Below are positions 43,580 through 56,067 of a DNA stretch of 64,000 nucleotides, one piece after another. This stretch comes from Lomentospora prolificans. Its lineage: Eukaryota > Ascomycota > Sordariomycetes > Microascales > Microascaceae. The stretch's first letter is position 1; each line of letters begins with the position of its first letter. Where the stretch lies: the NCBI GenBank assembly GCA_029532625.1, contig JARFXM010000005.1, positions 2,170,001 to 2,234,000 on the forward strand, in the 5' to 3' direction. The notes beneath the pieces are model-generated. The model saw only the letters and a list, made by a program, of their open reading frames with translations, was not told the DNA's origin and searched no databases. The translations under genes and the position numbers were made by a program.

Positions 43580-43799
43580 GGACGTGATGTATTAATCGAC
43601 TCCATTTTGATGACGAGTGTTGACAAGTGACCGATGAACCGGGCCGCGCTATTTAGACCGACATCCTTGTTGGACAATTCGGCATGTTTGATCGAAGCGT
43701 TGGGCTCCCAGGCGTGGGCACAGTATCCCGGAATGCCGTAGAAACGCTGTGAATCAGGGTCTGCATGGGTTTCTTTAAATTACAAATAACGGCGAGAAC

Positions 43800-43801
<2 letters not shown>

Positions 43802-43850
<49 letters not shown>

Positions 43851-43873
43851 CGACCGACCGACCTACCTACCTA
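43802..43873. repeat. Compound microsatellite (GA)22-(CCGA)4-(CCTA)3
   Basis: A GA run of 44 nt at 43802-43845 passes directly into CCGA units (43846-43861) and CCTA units (43862-43873). Confidence 0.95.
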
Positions 43874-45761
43874 GGCAGCAAGCCAGGGAACGTCACAATT
43901 GTAAAATGATAATCATATTATGACCACATGACTTGTCGTGCTCCAAGTTAATCTTTTTCGGTTGGAACTCGTCGTCGAGTGCTGCAGTCTCTGGGAGCCA
44001 TATCCTCAAAGAGTCCAGTCAAAATGCGTAATATATTTTGCTAGAGCTACATGCGATCGATCTCAAGAGTCCAAGAAATACTCGCCGATCTTTCGTTTCT
44101 TAAGTTAATATTCAGGCCTCTGATCCGGCAAACCTCGATTCTACGTCCACCAGCACATTCGAACGAGTATTAACAACATCGACCTAGGCTCCGATGCGGA
44201 CGAGGGTGCTCAGAATATTTTCGACGAGGTCTCGGGCCAATCCCGAGGGTTGGTGGTGCAACAGCACAGTCTAGAACCCCAGGTGGCGCTTTGACCAAGT
44301 GACCCGTCCTGATGGTATTCACCCATAATACTGCAGGCAATTAGCGCGACCAAAAGTGTCAGATTCAGGAATGTCTAATATACCCTTTGGAATTGACAGT
44401 GTGGAGTCCTATGGCGGTCAGTTCGTGGGGCCGGTGAGCGGGTTATTCACATGGACGGAGCCGGCCCGAGACGGCACAACACTAAAAATCGAGGCATCGG
44501 AAGGTACGGAGATGTCCGGCCGGCCTGGTTACAGACCTCTGCACGTTTTGCTCTTCTTCTCGCTTTAAACCCAACTTTTAAGCCGAGGTTGGATCTCTCT
44601 CGTTTCCTTTCCTTGTCATTTGTATTACAACCGTACAGCATCTTGATTGACGATCGCGCTTAATAACCCTTTCACCATCAGTCCTCCTGCACTTGGTATT
44701 GGGCGACAAATACCAAAGTGGCTTCGCGTCAAGCAACGCATGTTCACATGCATCATTGATCGTCCTCTTTGTCGTCGGAGCTGCCCTGCTCGCGTTTCGT
44801 ATTGCCAGGCTCCCGGTAAATTCCAGACCAGATAATAACGCGTCCTTATTTAGCAAGGTTCAAGATGCCCGTGGTGAGATTCCTTCTTGGTTGATCCATG
44901 CGGCATATCGAACATGTGGGACGAAGTTTTGATCAAGGTGGGTAGGGGTGGGTAGTGGATGGTGGCAACATTTATTACTGTGAACGACCACCATTGCTTT
45001 TTTGTGGCATGTAAATATGCGCTACTGGACAGGTTGGGCTGGGGAAATACGAAACCGAGGTCGTCATTGGTGTCCCCGGAGTTCGGGTCAATTTGAACGA
45101 CGACGTGATGGATGGCAGGGGACCCCCACGGCCTAATTCTTGCTCGGCCCGGCCCAACTCTAGAAGCCGGTGAAAGACTCGGCACAGCCTGGCCTGGCCT
45201 GGCATGGCAATCCTTTTGCTTGACAAAATGGCATATGGCAGAATAAACCCCTTCCCGTTCTGGTACAGGGCGCATGATTGCTGCCGATGGTGCCTGTCAC
45301 CTATTGCCCTGATTCACGCAATTGATGGCCGCTGGGCAATTCGAACAAATCAATACACATCCCCAAACGCTGCGAAAAAGAAGGGAAAAAAAAAAAGAAA
45401 AGGTAAAAAAAGAAAAACATTTTCATTGGAACACCCTCTTGCTGCTGCTGGCGGCGTCTGTTGCTGGCCATTGGCCGGGAGGACAGCTCTTTACCAGCTG
45501 GCATCCCAGCACATGCAAGCCTCTAGACCCTTTCCGGGCACTCATCCCTGAAACCCCGGTGCAGGTGAGCAGGGGTGACCCAATAGTCGCAATCCAAGTC
45601 ATAAGCACCCGCCACTCGTCCCATGGAACGAAAAAAAAAGTACTAAAGCCAGCACAAGGTTGATCCAGCCCCCCATCTAAAAGTCTGGAAAAACCCCACC
45701 TTCGCATCACCTTGAGGAGGAGAAGAAGAAGAAGAAGAAGGGGAAAAGCCAACGCGCAAAG

Positions 45762-47778
45762 ATGAGCGTCCAAGTCGGGTCCTTCGTCGCCTTCCTCTCA
45801 GAAGCGCTGGCTTCACTCCGGAAGCTCCCCGCGACCACCACCGCTGCCGGCTTGCTCGGATTGTTGGCTGCCACGTGCTCCGCCCGTCTCGCTTACCGAT
45901 GGTACCGCCTTTCGCATATTCCTGGGCCGTTCTGGGCCAGCGTGTCGAGCTACTGGATCATGAAAGCGACGCTTGACGGCGTGGCGCCTTATGCCTATAG
46001 GGAAGTGACGGACAAATATGGTACGCTTTTGTCGCTTTTTTTTTTTTTTTTTTTGGGGGGGGGGGGTTGGGGGGGGGGGGGTTAATATTACCCGTACATA
46101 GATACTCTCAAGGTCGGCCACTAACGAGGATAGGGTCGCTGGCTCGCGTCGGGCCAAACGACTTGATCACGGATGATCCGGAGGTACTACGTAGAATGAT
46201 GGCTGTTCGCTCACCTTACACGCGAGGGCCCTGTAAGTTTCTTGAAATCAAGGCACAGCAGAGGCCCGAGTTCTAACAGCGCTTTAGGGCATGGTGTCCA
46301 AAAGTTGGACCCTGCAAGGGATAATCTCTTCTCCATGCGGGACGAAGTCAAGCACAGAGAGCTGCGCGCCAAGATGGCTGCTGGGGTACGTTGACACAGG
46401 CCCGGGTTTGGAAACGAAGCTAAGATTGGCGTTGGATGCAGTATTCCGGCAAGGAGAACCTCTCAATGGAGGGCACGATCGACTACCAAATCGCTAAACT
46501 CATCAACCTCATCGAAACCAAGTACCTCTCGAAAGGAGGTGAGTACAGGCCTATGGACTTTGGTCAGAAGGGTCAATTCTTTACCCTGGATGTCATCAGC
46601 GATCTGGCTTTTGGACAGCCATTTGGATTTTTGGAGAAGGACGCCGATGTGTTCGACTATCTGAAAATAACAAAGGGATTCATCCCCTTCATGATTGTGC
46701 TCTGCCATCAGTACTGGTTGGCAGATATCCTCCATTCCAAACCCTTCCAAGGCTTATTCCCCAAAGCCGGCGACAAGATTGGATTTGGTGCCTTTATAGG
46801 GTAAGGCTGGCGACGTATTTACTACTATTAGTTCTACTATCAAATCACTAGGTTCGCTAACCTGTTTCCGATTTGGTAATATTAGAGTCACAAACAAGGC
46901 AGTGGCAGCTCGTTTCAAGCCTGGCGCGGAAAACCAGTTCGACATGCTCGGATCATTTATTCGCCACGGCCTAACGCAGGAAGAAGCCTCCGGAGAGGCG
47001 CTGCTTCAAGTAATGGCCGGTAGCGATACATCCGCCACAACAATTCGAATGGTGCTCCTGTATCTCCTGACTATCCCACGCGCGTACCGCAAGCTCCAGC
47101 AGGAAATTGACGAGGCTATATCAGCCGGGAAAGTCTCCTCGCCCATCAAAAACACAGAAGGAAAGGAGCTACCTTATCTCCAGGCCGTCATCAAAGAAAC
47201 GCTACGACTTAATCCCCCAGCATCAGGCCCCTTTTTCAAGCAGGTACCTCCGGGAGGCGACGTTATCAACGGCTTGTTCGTTCCTGGCGGTACACAGATC
47301 GGCTCGTCGCCACTTGGAATCCATCGGTCGAAAAAGACGTTTGGAGAAGATGCTGAGATTTTCCGTCCCGAGCGCTGGCTAGACGAGACGGACCCAGAGC
47401 GTTTGACCAAGATGGCTAACACGGTTGATCTGGTCTTCCACTATGGCAAGTATCAGTGCATCGGACGCCCCGTAGCGTTGATGGAGTTTAACAAGATTTT
47501 CGTCGAGGTAAAGAACCCTGATCGCGTTTGGCTCCCCTAATATTAGGGCAGGATGAATGCTAACCTTGACTCCGTAGCTGTTGAGAAGGTTCGAGTTTTC
47601 CCTCGTCAACCCGCAGAAGCCTGCTGACATCACAAACTATGTAAGCCTCCATCTCCTCATTGGGTGGCTCCGCGCGCTCCCAAATTGTAAGATTTGGTAC
47701 TAATGATTTCACCAGGGCATATGGGTGATTGAGAATTTCTGGGTCAGGATTGAGAAGCGGGATCAACAGTCGCAGTAA
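45762..47778 (+). CDS. Cytochrome P450, pisatin-demethylase-like
   Basis: Seven exons (45762-46020, 46134-46232, 46288-46385, 46442-46800, 46886-47507, 47578-47640, 47716-47778) sum to 520 codons plus stop. It starts with an N-terminal membrane anchor (about residues 25-45) and the HIPGPFWAS hinge. The I-helix is MAGSDTSATT (near 316-321), the K-helix ExxR is KETLR (Glu376/Arg379), the meander is FRPERW and the haem loop FHYGKYQCIGR has the ligand at about Cys463. The KYGSLARVGPNDLITDDPEVLRRM block is typical of the pisatin demethylase group, which oxidises phytoalexins or fungal metabolites at the ER membrane. Intron 1 contains T19, G12, TT and G13 runs, which is odd for an intron and may affect assembly or splicing. 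Confidence 0.92.
46036..46081 (+). repeat. T19-G12-TT-G13 homopolymer block in P450 intron 1
   Basis: 19 T (46036-46054), 12 G (46055-46066), TT, then 13 G (46069-46081). This is G-quadruplex-prone sequence. Confidence 0.9.
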
Positions 47779-48380
47779 TGCCGAGCCTATAAAGTCGTTC
47801 TTTTTTGACAAATTGAAGCAGGCCTCGTGTGGAAGCAAGACTAAACGATTTGATGTTTGTTGAATACAGTGGTTGCGGAGCCTGAGGCTCGACAAAGTGT
47901 CCAGCCGGCCACTTAATACTAAGTACTTAGGACATGCATCAACTCATATTATATCATCGCATTTACGTGGATTTTGGTTTAATGGAGGGCCCCAAGGGTG
48001 GTACAGACTTGATGTCTTTAGGTTAAATCGACCACACATTCCTGAAAATAGTACACCAAGAACTTGGGTATCGGATCTCTACTGTGACAGCGGTACTTCG
48101 ACCAATGTACGTAGACGGGTTGCTGCCGCCGCTACCATATTTGCGAATAATAGCCCATGGATAATAACATTTCAATGTGTTCCTATAGAGAAGCTACCTC
48201 CTAGCTCCTCCACGAGAAATAAACTTGTCGTTTCTCTCGGGAAGGCTACATCAGGCTGCTCATACATGTTAGCGAAATCTCAATCGGCCGTCTCTCATCG
48301 GCTAACATACCGGTTGAGATTCTCTACTCCCGCAGGCGTGCGCTTTCTAATAGGGTCAGACAGTTCCACAAACAGCCCTC
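47779..48380. other. Convergent intergenic region
   Basis: About 600 bp between the P450 stop and the stop of the acidic/basic protein gene. A 171-codon plus frame (47873-48388) has no recognisable features. Confidence 0.45.
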
Positions 48381-48965
48381 TCACATAATGTCATTCAGGC
48401 GCCTAACGGCCTCAGCTTCTTCCTCATCCATCTTTGCTTGTTCGTTCTCGCCCCTGTCGACTAACTCTTCCGACTGGGGTTCGTTCTCTCCACCCCAGAA
48501 TGCGTCAGCCTCCTTGGACGCCTTCTCGTCTAGTATCCTCTTCCGATCTCTGGTTTCCCAGAGTACCGGGTCGTCAAACAGGTCCGGGTCCCTCTCTCCC
48601 ATCTTGGGCACAATCTTCTTTGCTTTCTTCTTCTGCTTCTTAGGTCGTGAACTCTGGATATGTGCCTTTGGTGATGTGGGGGAGGTGGCATCGCCGGCGG
48701 TCGTATCGGTAGCTGCGGTGGGCTTGGCCGGGGTTGCAGGGGCAGCGGCTTTGAGATGTTTCGTCTTGATTTCTTTGCTTTTGGGCTTCAGCTCTTCCCT
48801 TTTATTTGGCTTTGGCTTCTTGCCAACCATCCCTCGTGGCTTGGAGAACACGTCGTCCATAAATGGGTCGTCGTAGTCCAAATCATCGTGGTTGCCATGG
48901 CCATGCCCGTCGCCGAGGAAGTCGTCTTCAAAATCAAGAACGCCCGAGTCGTCCCAGTGCTTCAT
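48381..48965 (-). CDS. Hypothetical charged, disordered protein
   Basis: Single open frame of 194 residues. The first ~40 residues are Asp/Gly/His-rich (MKHWDDSGVLDFEDDF). A Lys-rich region (KPKPNKREELKPKSKE) and a Thr/Ala/Pro spacer follow. Next comes a strongly basic patch (RPKKQKKKAKK) that could act as a nuclear localisation signal, and then an acidic helical tail (DEEEAEAVRRLNDIM). No catalytic or membrane feature is seen. Codon pattern and layout look like a real small nuclear or chromatin-associated protein, but I do not recognise the family. Confidence 0.65.
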   Translation of the reverse strand: MKHWDDSGVLDFEDDFLGDGHGHGNHDDLDYDDPFMDDVFSKPRGMVGKKPKPNKREELKPKSKEIKTKHLKAAAPATPAKPTAATDTTAGDATSPTSPKAHIQSSRPKKQKKKAKKIVPKMGERDPDLFDDPVLWETRDRKRILDEKASKEADAFWGGENEPQSEELVDRGENEQAKMDEEEAEAVRRLNDIM

Positions 48966-51278
48966 CTTATCGGCAGCTAACTGTAAGCTCTAAACTATCT
49001 CGTTGACTAGTGATGAATCGTCTGTGTTGGATTTGGCAGCAGAACTGTTCTCTCGTCCGATTCTCACGGCAGATTGCTTTCCTTGTCCGTGTAATAATTG
49101 TTTGGAGGAAGTCTGGTGAACTGGTTGTTTGGTCGTCTCTAGTATCGATGGGGCAGGCAAAGTGGATCTTGGGCTCCAATACATGGCATTAACAGACCTT
49201 AACCGGACCGGCCCGCATATCAATCGCCCCATTTCACGAGAGTCATTGGATTCCGATGTCGGCCCTGATCATGGCCACGAACACTGCGACCAAGCACGCG
49301 ATCAGACCTAAAAGGGCATTCCCCAGAATTTCTTACCTCAGCGAGACAAACAATCCTCCAACTGCGACAGGTAATGGCTGCCTGTTTTGCTGTGCGGGGT
49401 TCGTGGAAGTTCAAGCTTGTTGGTTGAAGCTCCGCGAAGCTTCCTTTCTGGGACCCGATCAAGGCTAAGTAGCGGACACCGAATAGCGCCGAGCGACCAC
49501 CACACCTGTCCGACGGGCCAGCACTGCCAAGATGCTTCAGGCTCGTGTGTAGAAGCTTTCCTTGGGGAACATAAAAGTCGTATTATTCCGGGATTGGGCA
49601 TCTAGTGTAATAGCAGCCCCATCGTGAGGCCTGGCTGAATGCTATTTTTGGTGGCTCGACCGCTGGTTTGGGTTGGATCGGTTCTCTGTTGGCAGAGGCG
49701 TAGCTGGCCTGGCTATTACTCTTGTGTTGTGATTTGTAGCCACTCTTGGCGGCGCTGCGATGCAGAACGGGGAACTTCTCCCATCTGCGAGAAGGATAAG
49801 AAGCTTAACAGTGTAATTTCTTTTGTCTTCGCCAAATTAAGCTCAAATAAGAGGTCAGGTTTCCTTCCTTCCTATGGCTACGTTTCCTATGCACGACTCA
49901 CTCTGCATACACATACCACCATCCTATTCCTCACCGCCTCGACTCTCACATCCGAACTTACGTCATCTTTCCCACACTAAGGTTGCGTCCTTCTAGCGTT
50001 GCACTTCTTTCCGGTGCCTTCACGAAAGATTTGTGCTTTAGCGACGGAATCTTGAGGGAACTCGGGGCAATTGAGTTGTGTCCTCTAATGTTTAGGCCCG
50101 TGATTGCACCCATCGAGTGCTATGCTGCAAGAACGTGAACAACTGGAAAGTGCCGAGGTGATGACGAAGTCGATGCTAGTACTACAGAGCGTTGACGTGG
50201 GCGTGGTTGACGCTGGCTGGTTGGCCGCTCATGTCACCCATTGTGTGTTGCACTAAGCCTAGAGTGGGAAGCTGGGCTGCCCAAGTGACGCATCTGCCCT
50301 ATTATGGGGGTCTTTCATGCAGACGTGAGCGGCGTGGTGCGTTGATGGGTATGGGTTTTCCCTCGCCAAGGTCCTTGATCATTATTTCGTCTTAAATAAA
50401 ACCGAACATGCTCGCTGAATGGTTCCTCCTAGAAACAAACACAAGCAATATCATGCCGACTTGAACCGCCTCTAGTCCGTTTAAAAAAAAAAAAAAAAAA
50501 AGAAAAGCAAGCCAACGCATTGACGTGTCAAAATGTCGGGCTACATATTCCTTGTATGCCTCCTTCACGGCGACCGAGCCCCCACAGGCCACCGCCTTCT
50601 GCCCCTCCAACGACAGTGATTATCAGGAGGACAGCAAAGAATGAATGCCGTTCGCCGTAGGCCGAGTATCTTCTTCTCTTCCTCTAGTCTCTTCCCGGAT
50701 AGCCTGGGGTAGAGGGTTTCGGGTGTCATTTTAAAGCCCGATTTAATCCCAAGGAAACATCGCTGCAGGTATTATTGGCCCAATGTTGTCGCCATCGAAT
50801 ACTTCGTAGCATTTGACACGATGTACGATCCCATCCAAACTGGGCCGTAGTAATGGCACTCCTCTGATTTCTCCAGTCGGCTTCAGTTGCAGTAGAAATT
50901 AGCGCGTCTACTCAACTCGTTCGCCAGCTGAATGGTAAAGGTTTAGAGGCCCGTAACGCCCCTGTTCCTCATGGGGCTTTACTTGCCTTGAGAGCATCAA
51001 TGGTCCTGCTCAGCTGGCCAGCGGCTCAGTGTATCGGATCCACTAACAGCGCCGAGGGCAAGATAACCTCGACGCGCAGTATTGAGGCTTCCACAAGTCG
51101 TAATAAAAAGTCATGAAGACACTAAGAACTTTGCCAAGTATGACTTCCAATTCCTGCACCAAATTTATTTTTCCCTCCAACAAATCATAAGTACATGGAT
51201 AGTTTGATAAATACACCGGAAAGTATCACTGGAACTATTTTCGAGTTCTCTTCGAACGAGCACCTCCACTTGGTCGCT
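48966..51278. other. Intergenic, no supported gene
   Basis: 2.3 kb with frames up to about 113 codons and nothing recognisable. A poly-A run lies at 50483-50500. Confidence 0.45.
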
Positions 51279-52552
51279 CTAATTCATGCGCCAAGCCCAT
51301 CTCAAGCTAGTGGATGAGCGCTTTACTTTGGCGTTATCATTGTTGTTGTTGTTGTTGTTCCCACGATTGCGCCCACGGCCCTGACCCCTGTTGTTGTTAT
51401 TGTCGTTGTTGCTGTCAGTATTCTCATCCTGATTCCCAGCCTCGCGAGTACTAGTAGCCGGGTCCGCTGACTCCGTAGATGACGCGGGGACTCCTGGTAG
51501 AGCCAGAGTCTGCTGAGGGAAAGCAGAAGTGGTAGGATTAATATTGAGGATAGCCTCCACTGCGGCAAGATTTTGCTTGGCCGAGTCAGATCCCGCGTTG
51601 GCATTGGCTTGAATGGCGGCCGGAAGATCCTTCTGGTTGGACAGAACTTGGGCAAGGGTAGCCTCTAGACCCTGGGCCGTCCTGATGTTCTGAGGAGTGT
51701 TGGCGGTAGCCTCGACGTCAGTCTGTTGAACTGGGAAGCAGCCGCCAAAAGGCCCGGCCAGAGCGTTGTTACGGCAGCGAACAGTGCAGATGTTACCGGT
51801 CGAGGCTGCACGATTCGGCGTTATTAGTGTCAACACTTGGTCTTTGTACTAATAAACGAGGACGGTGGTGAGGAAATGGGATAATCGCTTTACCTCCTGT
51901 GCATTGGAAATCCTCCGGCATCTGAACGTTGATGACAAATGACTGGGCTTTTGCTTGAGAAAAGCCGTTGACGCCAGGAACATTGTTTGTGACGTTCAAG
52001 GGAATCTGGCCGGTAAGACGACTAGCGTTGCTAGTAACGTCGAGATCACAAGAGTAAGGACCAGCACCATCTGCATTGACCTGGTGTATGGTAACCTGTT
52101 TTTGCCCAGAGCGTGAGTAATCGGGCCATCGTAGCCGTATTTGATCAGGTATTATTATTCCGAACCTCAAGGGTAGTGCCGCGCTGGACTTGAGTCACAG
52201 CCCCAGCTGCCAGAGCGTTCTCAGTCTCTTCCCCGATATCAATGTTTCCAGAGAGTTCCGTTCGGCCGCACTCGTTGACGAGGTTGGCCTCGATCTCAGC
52301 ATCGCGGATGAGGGTCGCGTCTTGCTGGCAGGGGTTGATTGTTGTGCAGTTACGGGCAATGTCAGGGTTGACTGCAAGATTCGGTTAGTCCCAGCATACT
52401 TTTATTCGGATCCCACTCTTCGGTAGGCACTCACCCTTGAATCCCATGCTAGCAGGCGACCCGGAAATACCCTGAGCGTTGAGAATAACGCCGTGACCAT
52501 GTCCTACAGCCAGCACAGCTGACGCAGCAACGAACTGGGTTAAAGAAACCAT
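51279..52552 (-). CDS. Egh16-like (DUF3129) secreted appressorial protein
   Basis: Four exons (52552-52435, 52371-52166, 52095-51894, 51805-51279) sum to 350 codons plus stop. After the signal peptide the mature protein begins close to GHG/HGVILNAQG, the family hallmark. The Cys-containing core follows: DIARNCTTINPC, VNECGRTEL, AGPYSCDLD, EDFQCTG and GNICTVRCRNNALAGPFGGC. This matches Egh16 of powdery mildew and GAS1/GAS2 (MAS1/MAS3) of the rice blast fungus, proteins made during appressorium formation. The C-terminal ~150 residues are family-divergent: an Ala/Gln-rich helix, a Ser/Thr/Asp linker and a poly-Asn stretch with GRGRNRG, encoded by a GTT/TTG repeat (51337-51360). The donor of intron 2 is GTTCGG, weaker than the others. 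Probable site is the extracellular space or appressorial wall. Confidence 0.92.
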
Positions 52553-54095
52553 AATGTCTATCAAAGGCGTATTTTGCAATGTCTATCCAAGACGTAATAC
52601 TGGACTAGCAGTAATGAAAAGAAGGAAATTTGAAAATTGGGATAAGAAGAAGCAAAAGAAGAGAAAGAAAAGAAAAGGTCGACGAAATGCACTGGACTGG
52701 CTCAAATCACTCGAGTCATTGCTGAGGGAAGAAAAGGGCTAGACGATAGTAGAACGACGGTGAGAAGTTCATGTACTCTTATAGAGAGAATTATCGGCAT
52801 CCAAGGCGCGAATATTTGATTTTGGCAGTCTTACTAGACGGCCGCCATAGGTGGTGACTCGGAGCCTCTCTGGAACGGGTTTTGTTCCATCTGTGGAGTG
52901 GGTATTCTAAGAAACATCTATCGCGGGGCTCCGCTTGAGGTTGGAGATGCTGCTCGTCAGAGAACTTATGTCTGACTGCAACATTCGGGTGCAGGGAGCC
53001 AAGGGGGGTTTACACGATGCATCTCGCGGCAGTGCTGGTGGTGGATCTCGACTTGAGTCCTGAGACAGAGTCGTCCCACATTAGGCCACAAGGAATCGTA
53101 GCCGAAATCGAGATGATTCACGACCAAGAGTGATCATGATCATCCATGCTCCCGCTCCTCGTGCTCATCACCGGTCGATCCGAATGCTGTGGCTTGGCAA
53201 AAATGCCCGGCGGCTGATGGCATGCTATTTTGGAACGTGCTTGATCTTTTGTCACCAATCAATCGCCCTGGCGTCAAAGAAAACTCGAAAGAAAATCCGC
53301 CCGCCGTCAGCGACCAGGGTCGTATTGGGGGTCTGCGCGACGGTCGCGGGGATCCACATAACTGTCGCAAGGGAGCCTCAAGGGGCCGCCAGGAAGCAGT
53401 GTGCACCCTAGACTCCGGCCTAGCACTACGCCCGGATCGTGCCACTAGAGCACCAGACGAGCCAGGGTCCGGGGTTTGGACGGCTACTACCGAGGTAGTG
53501 GCGGAGGCGTCACTTGACTGATGAAACGGGGAGCCTCCCCAACTGTATTGATATGGGCTTACTTGCCCAGCTCTAAACCTACTCTCGTGCAAAGAGAGTC
53601 ACTGATACTTGGTCCAACTCCAACGCGAACCCCATTTCTCCTTACTGGCCCACCTTCTAGGATCCACCTCGCCAGGCCTCTGCCATCTGCCGTTCTTGTC
53701 TCCGTCTGGCGTCTTTCGACGAGCACGCATGACAGGGACGCTAAGCGCTAGGATTAGCGTGTTTCCAGTGGTGAGGAGCCCCTCTCTTGGACCCTGAGTG
53801 GGTAACTCGACAAGGCTTATTGACTGTTTTCTGCTTTTGCTCTGTATCATCGCGAGGAACACGACCGATCGAGGAAGGGCGAAGATAAACCGAAACTGAA
53901 AAGGATTGGCGGATGGTCAACAGAGATCCGTTGGGTCACTACTACTTCCAAATCGTTTGTAAGAGGGGAATATCTGTTCGACAAAACCGGGGTTGATATT
54001 ATTTCCCCTGAGGCCAGAGGCCAGTTGTCTCGTACTACGAGGCTATCTGCGCGTGTGAAATAAATGCCGACTTCATTATTTTACTCACGCCGTCG
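52553..54095. other. Intergenic, no supported gene
   Basis: The Egh16-like promoter occupies the left part. Frames of 90-150 codons around 53.1-53.6 kb overlap on both strands and show no conserved pattern. Confidence 0.45.
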
Positions 54096-55504
54096 TCATC
54101 TCCGCTCCATCCGCTCCCACCACTGCCGTTCCAACACCTTTCTACCGCCCGAGCGCTCCAGTCTTGCCGCATCCCAGAAAATGTACCCCCAACGCCGTAT
54201 CTCATTATTAATGAACTTTCCGTATAGGTTACAGTACCGGTTACTCCATAATATCGTCCAGGCAAGCGGTGGTGCATCTGGATCATTGTCCCCTCGGAAT
54301 GGGAAGGGGGCGTGTTCGGCGTGCATCCGATCCCTCTCGGTGGGATAGCGCGCTGTTCGTTGGAATTGCTTGGCGGATCCAAGGGGTCCTAGTGGCGAGT
54401 TGAACCGAATATATGACGGCGTCATGTGTTGCTGCATTACAGAGACGAGCTGTGTGTGATCCGGAACCTTGAACAGAACTTTGTTTAACAGTGGAAGGCC
54501 TTGCAGTGTTGCCCCTTCTACGAAGCTTTCACAATCGTCTACCAAGTCGTCAAGGTCAGTTGAGCGTCCTACCATGGACCTTTTGCGCTCTACTTACCCG
54601 GATTCCCAAGGTCGAATGCACCGACTGGGGTAGAAGTGTGCCCGTCGTTATCGAACTTGGGATTAGCCGGATTGACATCCAAGCGTATGTCGTCTACAAT
54701 TTCGCTGTATACTCCGTGGGCGAACTGGTAGACCGAGAAGAGTTCCTCAACTTCCCACGGCTCGATCGAGATCAACAGCCTGTCAATGACCGACCGCTTA
54801 GAGATCCCGATTATGCTACTTTGAGGACCCGTGAGCTGGCAGAGGAGATGGAAGCGATACGCCGCTCGCGTCACTCGCGTTGTCTCCGTGCCGGTTAGGG
54901 AATCGGGTTGCTGACAATCAACCAGAGGAGGGCTTCCTGCGTTCTTGGCCAAATCTTCCAGCGCCCAGCGAGCATAAGACGGCACTATCAGTCTGACCGA
55001 GCGAAGGTAAAAAGAGGCCATGATTACCGCGTCGCTTTGTCTCATCTTGTGGGGTAACCTGTCGTGTCGCCGCGCAGTTCGCTCTGCGTATGAGCCCAAG
55101 AGATTTATGAGTTTTTTGCGAGAATAATACTTGCAAATCATTAATGCATGCACCGCATAAGCATCAACTACCACACTTCCCAGCGTTTCCTCGAGGCTTC
55201 TGCAGAGGTGGTAGCGGCGGGCCGAGAGGTACTGTTTGTGGAATGTGGGAGAGGCGTAGACGAGCGCCTTGAGCGATGGGAGATCTAACATGGACAGAAT
55301 GTGGCTCCTCATATCGTAGGGGAGATCTTCGAGGAAAATTTTCTGACTCATCTGCTCTCCTTCCTTTGATTCGGAACCCGACTTTGTTATCGTCGGGGGG
55401 GCAGATGATTGCTGTGAGCTTGTTATGCCCATCTTTTTAATCCGACGTTTAGAAGACGCTTTTAGAAGTCTAAGCTTCGCGACTCCTCGCTGCAAGGCAT
55501 CCAT
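54096..55504 (-). CDS. F-box domain protein
   Basis: Exons are 55504-54598 and 54538-54096, giving 449 residues; the 59-bp intron has a CTGAC branch. A nearer AG would make a 29-bp intron, too short to be likely. The start MDALQRG is chosen because upstream in-frame codons only translate a purine/pyrimidine-rich leader. A basic N-terminus is followed by the F-box at about 57-92 (FLEDLPYDMRSHILSMLDL, SLKALVYASPTFHKQY). The remainder is helical and ends RRWGYIFWDAARLERSGG, a pattern common at the C-terminus of expanded fungal F-box families. Such proteins bridge Skp1/Cul1 ubiquitin ligases to targets; the substrate is unknown. Confidence 0.85.
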
Positions 55505-56067
55505 CTTTAGAATATGCAATATGGTAAAAGAAGAGAAAGGAGGAATAAAGAAAAGGAGCAAAAGATAAAGAAAAGAAAAGAAAAGAAAGAAAAAAAAAAG
55601 AAATAGTAGAGAACAAAAGAAATAACAAGCTGGACTGAAGGTCCAACTAAATCTACATCCGAGGCAGCCAATGTAGGCTGTGCAAGCAATGCAGGCTGTG
55701 CCACTGGACACATCTCATGTGATGGGAAACCACTGATTAGGCATAATTACACACAAACCAAGTCGAGAAAAGAAACATCAGCGCATTCCGTTGGACGACA
55801 AACTTTTGGCGCTCCTAGAAACGATAGCAAACGATATCAACTCTTCGGCCTTCCTCTGACACGGCGCACATATTTCTGGCATCGGATCTTGTCTGCACGA
55901 TCTAGTATTATATTAATTCGGATTCGTATAAAGCGAAGCTTAAGTCCTAGCAGGGTACATTTATGACCGATGGCTTCCCGGTTGGTTTGGTGATATTCTC
56001 GTCATTTGGATCAGACGATAGATACGCTTGTAATATTTGGCAGATCTCACGTCTGCGCTGCGATAAG
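55505..56067. other. F-box gene leader and intergenic spacer
   Basis: A purine tract (A/G-rich, 55525-55615 on the plus strand) lies just upstream of the F-box start. No gene is present. Confidence 0.5.

Larger units (their letters stand above)
42530..45761. other. Gene-free region with microsatellite and possible WD40 relic
   Basis: No intact gene is seen. It includes the compound microsatellite at 43802-43873, a possible WD40-repeat relic at about 43463-43579 on the minus strand, and a purine tract near 45374-45419. The P450 promoter and a GAA-rich leader (45717-45745) close the region. Confidence 0.5.

Noticed and set aside
54539..54597. 29-bp intron in the F-box gene using the first AG
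   Set aside because: Too short for a fungal intron; the next in-frame AG gives 59 bp with a CTGAC branch site.
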